This document shows, piece by piece, positions 9,568 to 19,952 of a stretch of 34,436 nucleotides of DNA. Under the pieces are notes generated by a model, which was not told where the DNA came from, did no database searches, and saw only the letters and a list, made by a program, of their open reading frames with translations. Position 1 is the stretch's first letter, and each line of letters starts with the position of its first letter. The position numbers and the translations under genes were made by a program. This stretch comes from Gammaproteobacteria bacterium (GTDB taxonomy: Bacteria; Pseudomonadota; Gammaproteobacteria; SG8-11), in contig JAHECY010000041.1 of NCBI GenBank assembly GCA_024641505.1, positions 1 to 34,436 of the forward strand. Direction: 5' to 3'.

Positions 9568-10224
9568 TTAGCTACCCGCTTGCATGGCACTATCGACGGC
9601 ACCCAGGTTATCAAGCTTCATCTGTACAATCTCGCGCATAGCGGCTGAGGGATCAAGATGCTGCATGGCGCTCGCATAAGCGGCGCGCGCCTGTTCCGGC
9701 TGCTGCTGACCCAGGTAGGCGTCACCTTTGATTTCCTCATAGGTACCCAGGAACGGTCCGTCACTCGTCACGGATGCCAGCTTCAGGGCTTCGGCGTACT
9801 GACCTTCACTCAACATCAAACGTGCCAGGCGAATGCGTGCAACATGCTTTATTTCCTCCTGGCTGGCGTTATCAAGCGCCCACTGCAGGTGGGCGCGGGT
9901 CGCATCTTTGTCTTTCGCTTCCAATTTGACGCGTGCGCTGGCCAACGCCGCGAATGCCGCATACGGCGAGCCGGCGTATTGGGTCACCAGATTATTGGCG
10001 AACTCCAGGCCGACATCCTTCTGCCCCGAATTCACGGCCGCCATCATCGCTTCAAAGGTGGATGACGCAGCCCGGGTATTGGCAGTCTGGTTTTGCATCC
10101 ACATTCTGCCCGCGACAATAATGCCAATACCGATTAGCGCGCCGCCGATGACCGACGCCCAATTCTCGCGCCACCATTTCTTGATGGCTTCAACCTGCTG
10201 TTCTTCTGTTGTCAGTAAATCCAC
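9568..10224 (-). CDS. yfgM: YfgM-family periplasmic TPR chaperone-like protein
   Basis: This 218-residue protein starts with GTG, preceded by a good AGGAG site about 7 nt upstream. It has a short cytoplasmic N-terminus (EEQQVEAIKKWWRENW), one membrane span at about residues 24-42 and a periplasmic TPR-like region rich in Ala. This is the architecture of YfgM, known in E. coli as an ancillary SecYEG subunit that works with the chaperone PpiD. It lies between hisS (28-bp gap) and bamB (1-bp gap), the usual position. Confidence 0.92.
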   Translation of the reverse strand: MDLLTTEEQQVEAIKKWWRENWASVIGGALIGIGIIVAGRMWMQNQTANTRAASSTFEAMMAAVNSGQKDVGLEFANNLVTQYAGSPYAAFAALASARVKLEAKDKDATRAHLQWALDNASQEEIKHVARIRLARLMLSEGQYAEALKLASVTSDGPFLGTYEEIKGDAYLGQQQPEQARAAYASAMQHLDPSAAMREIVQMKLDNLGAVDSAMQAGS

Positions 10225-10252
10225 GTTGAGCTCCTGTTACCGGCCGCCGCGT

Positions 10253-11524
10253 CTAGCCAGCCGGGTTGGTTAACAATTCGATTACCCTCTCCAGGGAAAC
10301 GGTTTCCTGCGGCTTATCCGCCCGTAAATATTTTACGCCTATCGTGCCCGCGGCAACTTCCTCATCTCCCAACAGCAAGGCAACGCGCGCACCGCTTTTA
10401 TCCGCCCGCTTGAATTGGGTCTTGAAACTGCCACCCCCACAATTGACGGTGAGGCGCAACGCCGGCAAACGTTGCCGTAACTGTTCCGCCAGACGCAGGG
10501 ATTGCGCCTGGGCCTGATCGCCCGAAGCGATCAGAAAGGCATCGGCAGCGGCCGCCGGTGGCAGCAACGCCTGTTCTTCCAGCAGCGCCAGCAAGCGCTC
10601 CATGCCCAGCGCGTAACCGGCGGCGGGCATGCTTTTACCGCCCAGTTGATCGACCAGGCCATCGAACCGGCCACCGGCACACACCGTGCCCTGGGCGCCG
10701 AGCTGCGTGGTCACCCATTCAAACACCGTACGGGTATAGTAATCCAGACCACGCACCAGCCGGGTATTGATAGTGTAACCGATATCCATGGCATCAAGAT
10801 AAGTCCGTAACCGGTCGAAATGTTCCACGGATTCCTCGTCCAGATACTCCATCAGGCGCGGCGCGCCTTCGATCAGGTCTTGCATTTCCGGGTTTTTACT
10901 GTCGAGGATACGCAAGGGATTGGTTTCCAGGCGTCGGAGACTATCCTCATCGAGCCGTGCGCGGTGTTGTTGCAGATAGGCGACGAGCAGTTCCCGGTAA
11001 TCACGCCGGCAAGCCGGAGTGCCCAGGGAATTGATTTGCAGTTCCAGATCCCGCAATCCCAGACGCTGCCACAGGCGCGCAGTCATGGCAATCAGCTCGG
11101 CGTCCATGTCCGGCGTTGCCACGCCGAAGGTTTCCACGCCTAACTGGTGAAACTGGCGATAACGGCCCTTCTGTGGCCGTTCATGGCGGAACATGGGGCC
11201 CATATACCAGAAACGCAGACTTTGCCCCTGCATCAGACCGTGTTCGATGGCGGCACGCACGGTGCTGGCGGTGCCCTCCGGGCGCAGCGTCAGACTTTCG
11301 CCGTTACGGTCTTCGAAAGTGTACATCTCCTTCTCGACGATGTCTGTTACCTCGCCGATGGAACGCTTGAACAACTCGGTCTTTTCCAAGAGTGGCATGC
11401 GTATTTCCTGATAGCCGTAGCTCGCCATCAGATCGCGCATTACAGTTTCCACATGCTGCCAGCACATGGTTTCTTCCGGCAGCATGTCTTTCATGCCGCG
11501 TACCGCCTGGATACCTTTACTCAC
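10253..11524 (-). CDS. hisS: Histidyl-tRNA synthetase
   Basis: This 423-residue class II aminoacyl-tRNA synthetase charges tRNA-His. Visible motifs are the N-terminal [10 protein letters not shown], motif 2 with RPEGT and [16 protein letters not shown], the His-specific [15 protein letters not shown], and motif 3 GGRFDGL. An anticodon-binding domain occupies about the last 90 residues. The start is GTG 11524 with a GGAAGG site upstream. Length matches E. coli HisS (424). It follows ispG with a 19-bp gap. Confidence 0.97.
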   Translation of the reverse strand: MSKGIQAVRGMKDMLPEETMCWQHVETVMRDLMASYGYQEIRMPLLEKTELFKRSIGEVTDIVEKEMYTFEDRNGESLTLRPEGTASTVRAAIEHGLMQGQSLRFWYMGPMFRHERPQKGRYRQFHQLGVETFGVATPDMDAELIAMTARLWQRLGLRDLELQINSLGTPACRRDYRELLVAYLQQHRARLDEDSLRRLETNPLRILDSKNPEMQDLIEGAPRLMEYLDEESVEHFDRLRTYLDAMDIGYTINTRLVRGLDYYTRTVFEWVTTQLGAQGTVCAGGRFDGLVDQLGGKSMPAAGYALGMERLLALLEEQALLPPAAAADAFLIASGDQAQAQSLRLAEQLRQRLPALRLTVNCGGGSFKTQFKRADKSGARVALLLGDEEVAAGTIGVKYLRADKPQETVSLERVIELLTNPAG

Positions 11525-11543
11525 GACGCCTTCCTTGCACGCA

Positions 11544-12665
11544 TTAACTGATTTGCTTGATGGGAATATACTTGGCGGATACGCCGTTCTGCCGCTGGCT
11601 CACGGCCGCACGCACCACTCGCTCCAATTCGCCCACCAAATCTTCGTTATGTACTTTATGATCCGGCGTGCCGTTGATATACAGCAGATTCGGCGTACCG
11701 CCCGCCAAGCCGACATGCGCCTCGCGTGCCTCGCCCGGCCCATTAACCACGCAGCCGATAATCGCCACATCCAAAGGTTCGGTGATATCTTCCAGGCGTT
11801 GCTCCAACGCATTCACCGTGGCGATAACATCAAAATTCTGCCGTGAGCACGAGGGACACGCAATAAAATTGATACCTTTACTGCGTATGTGCAGACTTTT
11901 CAATATATCGAAGCCGACTTTGATTTCCTGGACCGGATCGGCGGCCAGGGAAACGCGAATGGTATCACCGATACCTTCGGCCAGCAGCATGCCCAGGCCG
12001 ATCGCGGACTTGACCGCACCTGAGCGGAATCCGCCGGCTTCGGTAATCCCCAGATGCAGCGGTTGTTCAATCTGCCCGGCGATCAAGCGGTAGGCGGCGA
12101 CGGTCATGAACACATCGGATGCTTTGAGGCTGAGCTTGTACTCCTGGAAATCCAGGCGGTCCAGAATGTCGATATGACGCATGGCGGATTCCACCAACGC
12201 CTCGGGCGTGGGTTCACCATATTTTTTCTGCAGATCCTTCTCCAATGATCCGGCGTTAACGCCAATCCGAATGGGAATATTGCGGTCACGAGCCGCATCC
12301 ACGACCGCGCGCACCCGGTCTTCGCGGCCGATATTCCCGGGATTGATGCGCAAACAATCTACGCCCAGTTCGGCAACGCGCAGCGCGATTTTGTAATCGA
12401 AATGGATGTCGGCGACCAGGGGCACCGTCACTTGCTTGCGAATGGCGCCGAAAGCATCGGCGGCCTCCATTGTCGGCACCGATACCCGGACGATATCGGC
12501 GCCTGCCTGGGCCAGGGCCTGAACCTGACCGACGGTGGCCGCCACGTCGGTGGTTTCGGTATTGGTCATGCTCTGCACCGCCACCGGGGCATCGCCCCCC
12601 ACCGGTACATTGCCCACGAAAATCTGCCGGCTGCGGCGACGTACAATTGGACTCTTGTTATGCAT
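11544..12665 (-). CDS. ispG: 4-hydroxy-3-methylbut-2-en-1-yl diphosphate synthase (IspG/GcpE)
   Basis: This 373-residue protein catalyses the penultimate step of the MEP isoprenoid pathway. It has an N-terminal TIM barrel and a C-terminal [4Fe-4S] domain. The cluster ligands are visible as Cys270 and Cys273 (ACPSCSRQ), Cys305 (GCVVNGPGE) and Glu312. As an Fe-S enzyme it is a likely client of the ISC system in the same block. It begins 8 bp after the rodZ stop. Confidence 0.97.
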   Translation of the reverse strand: MHNKSPIVRRRSRQIFVGNVPVGGDAPVAVQSMTNTETTDVAATVGQVQALAQAGADIVRVSVPTMEAADAFGAIRKQVTVPLVADIHFDYKIALRVAELGVDCLRINPGNIGREDRVRAVVDAARDRNIPIRIGVNAGSLEKDLQKKYGEPTPEALVESAMRHIDILDRLDFQEYKLSLKASDVFMTVAAYRLIAGQIEQPLHLGITEAGGFRSGAVKSAIGLGMLLAEGIGDTIRVSLAADPVQEIKVGFDILKSLHIRSKGINFIACPSCSRQNFDVIATVNALEQRLEDITEPLDVAIIGCVVNGPGEAREAHVGLAGGTPNLLYINGTPDHKVHNEDLVGELERVVRAAVSQRQNGVSAKYIPIKQIS

Positions 12666-12673
12666 AGTTACGG

Positions 12674-14101
12674 CTAGTCGAATAGATTGGTGATGGGCGC
12701 GGGACCACTGCGGGTGCGTCCCTCACTTTTATTGCTCGATGTGGATTTGTCACGAATTGGCGGCGCCATTTGCGCGCCGAAATCATCACGTTCCGTTTTA
12801 CGTTGCACCGGCGCCTTAGTCGCGGTTTTCTTGCCGGTTCCGGGCGACGCTACCGCGGTAACTTGCGCGCCATCATCGGCCACCGATTGACGCAGCACCT
12901 TGCGCGCCTGTTCCAAATCCTGATCCGCCAGTTCCGGGGCTTTGTCCGCAAGGGTTTCCGTGGTTTCATCCGCACGCACGGTAAAGGCGAGCGTATTGTG
13001 CCGTTTTGATCCGATCTTGATATTGACCTTCGCCATGGACTGGTAGGGAGTCATGTTCACGGGATCGCCGTTGAGCGTCAACGCGACGCCCGGCGCATAG
13101 CCGAAAAACACACGAAACGGCGCCACACCGGTGAGCATGATTTGCGAACCTGCCCGTCCCAGCTTGTATAGTAAATGCATGTCGCGGGCATCCGTGATAT
13201 CGGTCCAGGAATCCTGCGCATAGGTGATCACCAGCTGGCTGGCGGGTAACAGTTCCGGCGACGACGCGCTATCGACGGCCGTGACCGCCACGCGATCCGG
13301 CACGCTGGCGGCGATAGCAGGCGCGGCTGGAGTAGCGTCTGTTGGCATATCCACAGTCGATGTAACTTCCGGCTCGGCCGCCACGACTGCCGCCGACGCC
13401 GTCTCAAGCTCGGCTGACGCACTGGATGCAACAGCAGGTACCGAAATTTCCTGGGCGGCATCGGTGACGGTCGCCACGGCATCATCCGCGACCCGGGACT
13501 CGGGCATCTGCTCCACTGCTAAGGCGGGCGTCGCGTCCGGTGTCACGAAACCATCACTTTCCGCCTCCTCCGCGGTCAGCGTCGGCACGGTTTCCGGTAT
13601 CGGCGTACTGTCGACCGTGGGTTGTTTTGCGGAAATTTCCAGGGCACTCGGTACCACGGAAGTGTCGCTATTACGGCTGAAATACCAGGCGGACACGACC
13701 ACGAGCAAGACGGTCAAAGCCGCCAGGGAAAACGGGATGTCCGCATGGACCGCCGCCAGGTCCGCGCTCGTTATCCTGGACTCCACCACCGGCACCTTGT
13801 CGGCACGCAAGGCTTCCAGATTGGGATAAGCATCGACGACCTCGTTGGAGGCCAACTGGAGAAACTTTGCATAGGCCCGCACATACCCGCAAACATAAGT
13901 AGGTTCCGGCAACTGAGCGAAATTTTCTTCCTCCAGGGCAATAATCTGCCGTGGCGTCAGACGTAACTCGCTGGCCACTTGGTCCACGGACAGGTGGCGT
14001 GATTCCCGGGCTTGCCGCAAACGCGCACCACCGGACGGTCCGGTAACACGGGGTGTCACCAAGGTCTCAGCTTCAGCAGCCTGTAACTCGACGGGTTCCA
14101 T
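12674..14101 (-). CDS. rodZ: Cytoskeletal membrane protein RodZ with long C-terminal tail
   Basis: This 475-residue protein is built like RodZ. It has a cytoplasmic helix-turn-helix (about residues 25-95, [19 protein letters not shown]), a single membrane span at about 124-141, an Ala/Val/Thr-rich periplasmic linker (about 145-285), and a globular DUF4115-like domain (about 290-370; [16 protein letters not shown]). RodZ links MreB to the elongation machinery and maintains rod shape. A further ~105 residues of charged, low-complexity sequence follow, making it longer than E. coli RodZ (337). It sits 3 bp after pilF and 8 bp before ispG. Confidence 0.93.
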   Translation of the reverse strand: MEPVELQAAEAETLVTPRVTGPSGGARLRQARESRHLSVDQVASELRLTPRQIIALEEENFAQLPEPTYVCGYVRAYAKFLQLASNEVVDAYPNLEALRADKVPVVESRITSADLAAVHADIPFSLAALTVLLVVVSAWYFSRNSDTSVVPSALEISAKQPTVDSTPIPETVPTLTAEEAESDGFVTPDATPALAVEQMPESRVADDAVATVTDAAQEISVPAVASSASAELETASAAVVAAEPEVTSTVDMPTDATPAAPAIAASVPDRVAVTAVDSASSPELLPASQLVITYAQDSWTDITDARDMHLLYKLGRAGSQIMLTGVAPFRVFFGYAPGVALTLNGDPVNMTPYQSMAKVNIKIGSKRHNTLAFTVRADETTETLADKAPELADQDLEQARKVLRQSVADDGAQVTAVASPGTGKKTATKAPVQRKTERDDFGAQMAPPIRDKSTSSNKSEGRTRSGPAPITNLFD

Positions 14102-14104
14102 GAT

Positions 14105-14872
14105 TTACCTCTTGTTCGAGTTTTTATGCAAGCGTCTGGCTTCCGCGGAATCCGGAAACCGGCTTTCGAGCAGCGTGGCATTACGGTTTACGGCTTGTTC
14201 ATCTCCCAAGCTGCGCTCCGTCTCGATCGCCAACCACAGCGTCTCTGGAGTAGGATTGCTCACCTCCTCAAATCGCTGTAAAAACGCCCGGGAACGAAAA
14301 AAATCGTTCCTGTGAAAATTGACCCGCGCCATCGCCAACAGCGCCGCGGGCAGCTTGGGTTGCAACTTCAACGCCGTGCGCAGGTATTTCTCCGCTTTGT
14401 CATAATCGTTATTTTTCAGCGCGCACACCCCGGCATTTTCCCAGGCCCGATCCGGTGTTGCATAACCAGGATCATTGACGGCAGCGAGAAAATGCGTTTC
14501 CGCGTCCGAGAAACGTTTTTGACTGCAAAGAAAAGCGCCATAGTTGTTATGCAGGTTACTGTCCGTGTCGTCAAGACTCAGGGCGCGACGGAAATGTTTA
14601 TCCGCCAAGTCCGTTTGTTCGTATTCCTGATAGGCCAGCGCCAGACCATGGTGCGCCGTCGAAAAATCAGGATCAAGCTCCACCGCTTTCCTCAATTTCT
14701 CCATGGCAATTGCCCGTTGACCTTGACGCATATAGGTCAGGCCCAGTTCGACATTGTTACGAGATGCGCGCCGTGTCTGGGTTTCCGGCTCTTGCACGGG
14801 ATTAGATGCGCAAGCGCTCAGCACCACCGTGATCAGGAGAAAACAGCATAATCCGGCAACATTCCTGGTCAT
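14105..14872 (-). CDS. pilF: Type IV pilus biogenesis TPR lipoprotein PilF/PilW
   Basis: This 255-residue lipoprotein has lipobox VVLSAC with Cys21, followed by TPR repeats ([58 protein letters not shown]). PilF/PilW is the outer-membrane pilotin for the PilQ secretin of type IV pili. The assignment rests on these repeats, the lipobox and the conserved rlmN-pilF-rodZ-ispG order. Its ATG overlaps the rlmN stop by 4 nt (ATGA), indicating translational coupling. Confidence 0.92.
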   Translation of the reverse strand: MTRNVAGLCCFLLITVVLSACASNPVQEPETQTRRASRNNVELGLTYMRQGQRAIAMEKLRKAVELDPDFSTAHHGLALAYQEYEQTDLADKHFRRALSLDDTDSNLHNNYGAFLCSQKRFSDAETHFLAAVNDPGYATPDRAWENAGVCALKNNDYDKAEKYLRTALKLQPKLPAALLAMARVNFHRNDFFRSRAFLQRFEEVSNPTPETLWLAIETERSLGDEQAVNRNATLLESRFPDSAEARRLHKNSNKR

Positions 14873-15963
14873 AGCGCTGGCGCCAGGGTCGTGGTACTAC
14901 GCCGCGTGCGATCCATGACGCGACCGGCCAATTGGCCACAGGCGGCGTCAATATCATCGCCACGGGTTTTACGGATCACAGTCACGAAGCCGGCACTGCC
15001 CAATTTGTCCCGGAACCGTTCCACGGTATCCCGAGACGAACACTCGTAGGAAGTGCCGGGGAAGGTGTTGAACGGGATGAGGTTGATTTTCGATGGCACC
15101 TGGCTCATCAGGTTGATCAACCGTTTGGCGTCTTTTTCACTGTCGTTGACGCCTTTGAGCATCACGTATTCAAACGTTACCTTGCGATTCTGAGGTGAAC
15201 TGGCATCGATATAACGTCGGCATGCGGCAAGCAGTTCGGCAATCGGGTACTTCTTGTTGATGGGTACCAGTTGGTCCCGGATGTCGTCGGTTGTGGCATG
15301 CAGCGAAACAGCCAGACTGATGTCACACTTCTGGGACAAGCGGTCGATGCCCGGCACCAATCCCGCAGTGCTCAGCGTAATGCGACGTTTCGACAGCCCG
15401 TAAGCAAGATCATCCAGCATCAGATCGATGGCAGTCACGACATTATCAAAATTCAGCAAGGGCTCACCCATTCCCATGAGGACAACATTGGAAATTACAC
15501 GTTTATCATGGGTATGATTCAATAATCGTGCCGCTTGCCAGATTTGACCGATAATTTCCGCCACCGTGAGATTGCGGTTGTAACCCTGGCGCGCGGTCAT
15601 GCAAAAGCTGCAATTGAGCGTACAGCCTACCTGGGAAGATATGCACAAAGTACCGCGCTCGGTTTCCGGAATGAACACCGTCTCGATGCAATTGCCGTCG
15701 GCCAACTGCAGCAACATCTTGCGGGTCCCGTCGGTCGCCACCTTATCGCTCACCACCTTTGGCACCGCCAGATCGGTTTCCGCCAGGAGCCGCTGCCGCA
15801 GGGACGTTGCCAGATCGGTCATGCGCATGAAGTCCGGCTCACCCAGCTGATGTATCCAACGCATCACTTGCGCGGCACGAAAAGGTTTCTCACCCATACC
15901 GGTGAAAAACGCCTCCAGGGCGCGACGATCAAAATCGAAGAGGTTGGCTTTGCCGGCGCTCAC
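14869..15963 (-). CDS. rlmN: Dual-specificity RNA methyltransferase RlmN (radical SAM)
   Basis: This 364-residue radical-SAM enzyme makes C2-methyladenosine in 23S rRNA (A2503) and in some tRNAs. The [4Fe-4S] cysteines are CTLNCSFC (residues 114, 118, 121). Cys342 in DAACGQLAG matches the methyl-carrying Cys of the family. The start is GTG 15963, with an AGGAGA site 7 nt upstream and 16 bp after the ndk stop. The frame stays open to 16065, but that would overlap ndk and add an uncharacteristic basic extension. Confidence 0.96.
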   Translation of the reverse strand: MSAGKANLFDFDRRALEAFFTGMGEKPFRAAQVMRWIHQLGEPDFMRMTDLATSLRQRLLAETDLAVPKVVSDKVATDGTRKMLLQLADGNCIETVFIPETERGTLCISSQVGCTLNCSFCMTARQGYNRNLTVAEIIGQIWQAARLLNHTHDKRVISNVVLMGMGEPLLNFDNVVTAIDLMLDDLAYGLSKRRITLSTAGLVPGIDRLSQKCDISLAVSLHATTDDIRDQLVPINKKYPIAELLAACRRYIDASSPQNRKVTFEYVMLKGVNDSEKDAKRLINLMSQVPSKINLIPFNTFPGTSYECSSRDTVERFRDKLGSAGFVTVIRKTRGDDIDAACGQLAGRVMDRTRRSTTTLAPAL

Positions 15964-15979
15964 ACGCCATCTCCTGTGA

Positions 15980-16405
15980 TTAACGGGAACAGATTTCGCC
16001 CGGTTTAAAAAAATACGCGATTTCGGTTTTCGCGGTTTCGGCAGCGTCGGACCCATGCACAGCATTGGCTTCGATAGAGTCCGCGAAATCCGCGCGTATC
16101 GTCCCCGGTGCTGCGTCCTTCGGGTTGGTGGCGCCCATCACTTCCCGATTACGGGCAATGGCGTTTTCACCTTCGAGCACCTGCACCATCACCGGTCCCG
16201 AGGCCATGTAAGTGGTCAGATCTTTAAAAAACGGGCGCTCCTTGTGTACCGCATAAAAACCTTCCGCCTGGACCTTGGACATATGAATCATTTTCGAGGC
16301 AACAATGCGCAGACCGGCCTGTTCAAAGCGACGATAAATTTCACCGATGACATTTTTGGCAACCGCATCAGGTTTGACAATGGAAAAAGTACGTTCAACT
16401 GCCAT
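15980..16405 (-). CDS. ndk: Nucleoside diphosphate kinase
   Basis: This 141-residue protein transfers the gamma phosphate between nucleoside triphosphates and diphosphates through a phospho-His. The active-site His117 lies in NAVHGSDA, and the N-terminus [12 protein letters not shown] is typical. Length matches the family (about 143). A GGAGAAA site precedes ATG 16405. A 188-bp gap separates it from iscX, so it may have its own promoter and head the rlmN-pilF-rodZ-ispG-hisS unit. Confidence 0.97.
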   Translation of the reverse strand: MAVERTFSIVKPDAVAKNVIGEIYRRFEQAGLRIVASKMIHMSKVQAEGFYAVHKERPFFKDLTTYMASGPVMVQVLEGENAIARNREVMGATNPKDAAPGTIRADFADSIEANAVHGSDAAETAKTEIAYFFKPGEICSR

Positions 16406-16593
16406 CTGTTTCTCCGTTATATTAACTGTCTGAATTTTCTGAAATTTAGTATATATGCCCAGGTGCGCCCACCGATAGGCGCAAGCGAGATAAAAGCCGA
16501 CTATTTTACCTGTTGGTGGGGCGTCGCTGCAATGAGGGTTGGCGTTTTTCCAAAGAATAAATGTGGATGAAAGAAGGAGACATCAATCCCCAA
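16406..16593 (-). promoter_or_regulatory. iscX-ndk intergenic region with possible ndk promoter
   Basis: The 188-bp gap has no gene. On the minus strand a TATACT hexamer (16448-16453) could serve as a -10 about 40 bp before the ndk ATG, but no good -35 lies at the right distance. A short hairpin GCGCC/GGCGC (16465-16469 with 16478-16482) is just upstream. The promoter call is tentative. Confidence 0.3.
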
Positions 16594-16794
16594 TCAGGAC
16601 CGTTCATCCATCCAGGCCATTTGTATTGCTTCCAGGATTTTCTCTCCGGAGTGCTCTGGATCGTCATCAAACTCCTCCAGAGCGCATACCCAGGAGCGCA
16701 AATCGGTAAACCGAAGGGCCATCGGGTCGATTTCCGGGTATTTTTCATCCAAAGCAATGGCAATATCCAGGGAATCGGTCCATTTCAGACTCAT
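16594..16794 (-). CDS. iscX: Iron-sulfur cluster assembly protein IscX
   Basis: This 66-residue acidic protein (MSLKWTDSLDIAIALDEKYP, then FTDLRSWVCALEEFDDDPEHS) is a clear IscX. IscX binds IscS and iron and modulates cluster synthesis. The start at ATG 16794 is supported by a strong GGAGGAGGGAG site just upstream and the usual 66-residue length. It is the last gene of the isc operon, 16 bp after fdx. Confidence 0.96.
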   Translation of the reverse strand: MSLKWTDSLDIAIALDEKYPEIDPMALRFTDLRSWVCALEEFDDDPEHSGEKILEAIQMAWMDERS

Positions 16795-16810
16795 ATCTCC
16801 CTCCTCCTCA

Positions 16811-17149
16811 CTAGTGGCTTTCAGATACCATATTAATGGTGTACTTGGGAATTTCCACAACCAGATCGGCCGCCGACACCTTAGCTTGACAACTCAACCG
16901 GGATTCGGGTTCCAGGCCCCATGCTTTATCCAGCAAATCCTCTTCATCCTCGGTGGCGGGCGCCAGCGTGTCGAAACCCTCGCGGATAATTACGTGACAG
17001 GTGGTGCAAGCGCAGGATTTTTCGCAAGCGTGCTCCAGGGCAATGCCATGTTCCAGGGCAGCATCGATAATCGTAGTCCCGGCCCGCGCTTCAATGATAG
17101 CGCCATCCGGACAAATTTCTTCATGGGGTAAAAAGGTTAACGTCGGCAT
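16811..17149 (-). CDS. fdx: ISC-type [2Fe-2S] ferredoxin
   Basis: This 112-residue adrenodoxin-type ferredoxin has cluster ligands Cys42, Cys48, Cys51 (HACEKSCACTTCH) and Cys87 (RLSCQAK), the same numbering as E. coli Fdx. In the ISC system it supplies electrons for cluster assembly. It lies 12 bp after hscA. Confidence 0.97.
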   Translation of the reverse strand: MPTLTFLPHEEICPDGAIIEARAGTTIIDAALEHGIALEHACEKSCACTTCHVIIREGFDTLAPATEDEEDLLDKAWGLEPESRLSCQAKVSAADLVVEIPKYTINMVSESH

Positions 17150-17161
17150 ATTGGTTACATG

Positions 17162-19039
17162 TCAGGTTTGGCTGAATTCCGTAAGTTTGTGACCCTTAAG
17201 CGCCCGCTCAATACCGGCATTCATGCGCCGGGCAGCAAACTCCCGCGTGATCTGTTCCAGGTCGTCGATAGCGCGTTTGATGGCATTGCCATCGACGCCC
17301 TGATGCACCTGATCGAGCAGGGTCATCTGATGTTCAATGGCGATACGTTCGTCAGCGGACAATAAACGCGCGCCGTCTTCCGCCAGCGCACCGCGCAGAG
17401 CTTCCAGTACGCGATCCGCTTCCACTTGCTGTTCCCGTAACATGCGGGCAGCGATATCCTCGCGCGCATGGGTCATGGACTCCCCCAGCATGCGGGTGAT
17501 TTCATGATCCGTCAGGCCGTAGGAAGGTTTGATCTGAATCCCGGCCTGCACTCCCGTGACCTCTTCGCGGGCGCTCACCGACAACAGACCATCGGCATCC
17601 ACCTGGTAGGTAACGCGAATCCTGGCCGCACCGGCCACCATCGGGGGAATGCCGCGCAGCTCAAAACGGGCCAGCGATCGCACATCGGTGACCAGTTCGC
17701 GTTCTCCCTGCACCACATGGATAGCCATGGCGCTTTGACCATCCTTGAAGGTAGTAAAATCCTGGGCTTTGGCCACTGGAATCGTGGTATTACGCGGGAT
17801 CACTTTTTCCACCAATCCTCCCATGGTCTCAATACCCAAGGAGAGAGGAATCACATCCAGCAGCAACATTTCCGTATCCGGTTTGTTACCGGCCAGGATA
17901 TCCGCCTGGATCGCGGCGCCAATGGCCACTACCCGGTCGGGATCGATATTCACCAGTGGTGATCGCTGAAAAAATCTGCCGACCATGTCGCGCACGCGCG
18001 GCACCCGCGTAGAGCCGCCAACCATTACGATCTCGCGAATCTCGTCAATGCCGATGCCGGCGTCACGCAGCGCCCGTTTGCAGGGCAGCAGGGTCTTCTG
18101 CACCAACGAATCGATCAAGGCATGTAATTGTTCGCGATCAAGCACGCCGTGCCAATCCAGACCATAATCCGTGAGTTCAACATGCGTTTGCTCGGCGTCG
18201 GACAATTGCTCCTTGGCCTGACGCGCCACCTGCAACAGGCGTCGCATCTGGCGGTGATTAACGGCATCACCAAGACCCGCTTGCGCCATGAGCCAATGCG
18301 CAATGGCATAATCGAAATCGTCGCCACCCAGCGCCGAATCACCGGCGGTCGCCATCACCTCAAACACGCCTTTATTGAGGCGCAAGATGGAAATATCGAA
18401 AGTGCCGCCACCCAGATCATAAACGGCATAGACACCCTCGGCTTCCTGGTCCAGACCGTAGGCGACGGCAGCGGCAGTAGGTTCGTTGAGCAACCGCAAT
18501 ACCTGCAAACCCGCCACCCGTGCGGCGTCTTTGGTGGCTTGACGCTGCGCATCGTCGAAATACGCAGGCACGGTGATTACCACGCCCGTCAACGGGCCGC
18601 CCAATGTCGCTTGCGCACGCTGTTCCAAGGTTTTGAGAATCTCTGCCGACACTTCCACTGCGGTGACCGGGCCGGCAACTGTTTTGATCCGTGGTACCGG
18701 ATCATCAACCGTTACAAATTCATAAGGCAGATTGCCGCCCAGGGAGCCGACATCCTCCAGGCCGCGCCCCATGAAACGCTTTACCGAACTAACGGTATTC
18801 AACGGATCACTCACCTGCAGGGCCGCTGCCGCAGCCCCGACCAATACTTCACCCGACGCCGCGTAATGCACCACCGAGGGCAACAAATGCCGACCCTCGC
18901 CATCGGGCAACGTGGCCGGCTGCCCGCTGCGCACAGTGGCAATCAGGGAATTGGTAGTACCCAGATCGATACCGGCCGCCAACCGATGCGCATGAGGCGC
19001 CGTGGACTGACCGGGTTCGCTGATTTGCAGTAAAGCCAT
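17162..19039 (-). CDS. hscA: Fe-S cluster assembly Hsp70 chaperone HscA
   Basis: This 625-residue Hsp70 has the nucleotide-binding signature [10 protein letters not shown] (residues 23-32), [13 protein letters not shown] and [14 protein letters not shown], followed by a substrate-binding domain ([16 protein letters not shown]). HscA uses ATP to drive cluster transfer from IscU, recognising an LPPVK motif in IscU. That gene is not in this operon, so its partner must be encoded elsewhere or replaced. It follows hscB by 22 bp. Confidence 0.96.
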   Translation of the reverse strand: MALLQISEPGQSTAPHAHRLAAGIDLGTTNSLIATVRSGQPATLPDGEGRHLLPSVVHYAASGEVLVGAAAAALQVSDPLNTVSSVKRFMGRGLEDVGSLGGNLPYEFVTVDDPVPRIKTVAGPVTAVEVSAEILKTLEQRAQATLGGPLTGVVITVPAYFDDAQRQATKDAARVAGLQVLRLLNEPTAAAVAYGLDQEAEGVYAVYDLGGGTFDISILRLNKGVFEVMATAGDSALGGDDFDYAIAHWLMAQAGLGDAVNHRQMRRLLQVARQAKEQLSDAEQTHVELTDYGLDWHGVLDREQLHALIDSLVQKTLLPCKRALRDAGIGIDEIREIVMVGGSTRVPRVRDMVGRFFQRSPLVNIDPDRVVAIGAAIQADILAGNKPDTEMLLLDVIPLSLGIETMGGLVEKVIPRNTTIPVAKAQDFTTFKDGQSAMAIHVVQGERELVTDVRSLARFELRGIPPMVAGAARIRVTYQVDADGLLSVSAREEVTGVQAGIQIKPSYGLTDHEITRMLGESMTHAREDIAARMLREQQVEADRVLEALRGALAEDGARLLSADERIAIEHQMTLLDQVHQGVDGNAIKRAIDDLEQITREFAARRMNAGIERALKGHKLTEFSQT

Positions 19040-19061
19040 AATCTATTCTGCATCAATGGAG

Positions 19062-19598
19062 TTAAACAAGCTCGTCTTCCAGACGATCAATCTCATCCTG
19101 CAAGCGATACATAAATTGCAATTTCTTTACCCCGACCACCGCCGGCCGCCAGTCCACCACATCTGACGCACGAAAACAATCGTGCAAATTGCTTAGCAAA
19201 GTCTCCCGCCGAGCCGCAACTTGCGCCGCAATCACCGCCAGTTCGGCCACCGGCGCCGGGGTCTCGCGCACCGCGCCGAGACGCTCCCGCAATTCCATCT
19301 GCTCCATCAGAAATGCCGGCTCCAGCGGGTCGCCATTGGTGGCATCGACATCGACGCCTTTCAGGTGCAGCAAATACTTGGCGCGTAGCAAAGGATCCTT
19401 TAATACCTGAAACGCATCATTGATTTGCGCCGCATGTTGCACCGCAAGACGCTGTTGCTGGGCGCCGGCATTGGCATATTTATCCGGATGCACTACCTGT
19501 TGCAACTGCCGATAACGTTCTGCCAATGCTCTGCCGTCCACATCGAAAGCAACGGGAAGATCGAAGATCTGATAATGATTCTGGCTTTGGAGAGTCAC
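19062..19598 (-). CDS. hscB: Fe-S cluster assembly co-chaperone HscB
   Basis: This 178-residue J-domain protein has the HPD motif at residues 37-39 (QQVVHPDKYAN) and a C-terminal helical domain that binds IscU in characterised systems. It stimulates the HscA ATPase. The start is GTG 19598 (protein begins MTLQSQNHYQIFDLP, in line with the family), with only a weak upstream AAGAAA. It follows iscA by 20 bp. Confidence 0.95.
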   Translation of the reverse strand: MTLQSQNHYQIFDLPVAFDVDGRALAERYRQLQQVVHPDKYANAGAQQQRLAVQHAAQINDAFQVLKDPLLRAKYLLHLKGVDVDATNGDPLEPAFLMEQMELRERLGAVRETPAPVAELAVIAAQVAARRETLLSNLHDCFRASDVVDWRPAVVGVKKLQFMYRLQDEIDRLEDELV

Positions 19599-19618
19599 TT
19601 CGATTTCTTGCGTGGTCG

Positions 19619-19942
19619 TTAGACGGTGAAACTTTCACCACAGCCGCAGGTATCCTTGACATTGGGATTGTTGAACTTAAATCCCTCGTTCAAACCATCT
19701 TTGCCATAATCAAGCTCGGTGCCGTCGAGATAGACGAGACTTTTAGGATCGATGATGATAGTCACCCCCTTGGCCTCAAACACCGCGTCCTCCGGCGCCA
19801 CCTCATCAACAAACTCCAGCACATAGGCCAGACCGGAACAACCCGTGGTTTTCACTCCCAACCGCAGGCCCACACCTTTGCCGCGATTGGCCAGAAAGGT
19901 CTTGATGCGCTGTGCGGCGTTATCAGACAAGGTTATCGCCAT
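19619..19942 (-). CDS. iscA: A-type Fe-S carrier protein IscA
   Basis: This 107-residue protein begins [17 protein letters not shown] and has the A-type ligands Cys in TTGCSGLAY and the pair in DTCGCGESF. IscA carries iron or Fe-S clusters to targets. ATG 19942 has an AGAGGTAG site that overlaps the iscS stop region. The gap to iscS is only 10 bp. In the canonical operon iscU lies exactly here, so IscA directly follows IscS without the scaffold gene. Confidence 0.96.
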   Translation of the reverse strand: MAITLSDNAAQRIKTFLANRGKGVGLRLGVKTTGCSGLAYVLEFVDEVAPEDAVFEAKGVTIIIDPKSLVYLDGTELDYGKDGLNEGFKFNNPNVKDTCGCGESFTV

Positions 19943-19952
19943 ACTGCTACCT

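Noticed and set aside
18128-19033. 301-codon plus-strand frame opposite hscA
   Set aside because: It is antisense to the conserved Hsp70 nucleotide-binding domain; a shadow frame.
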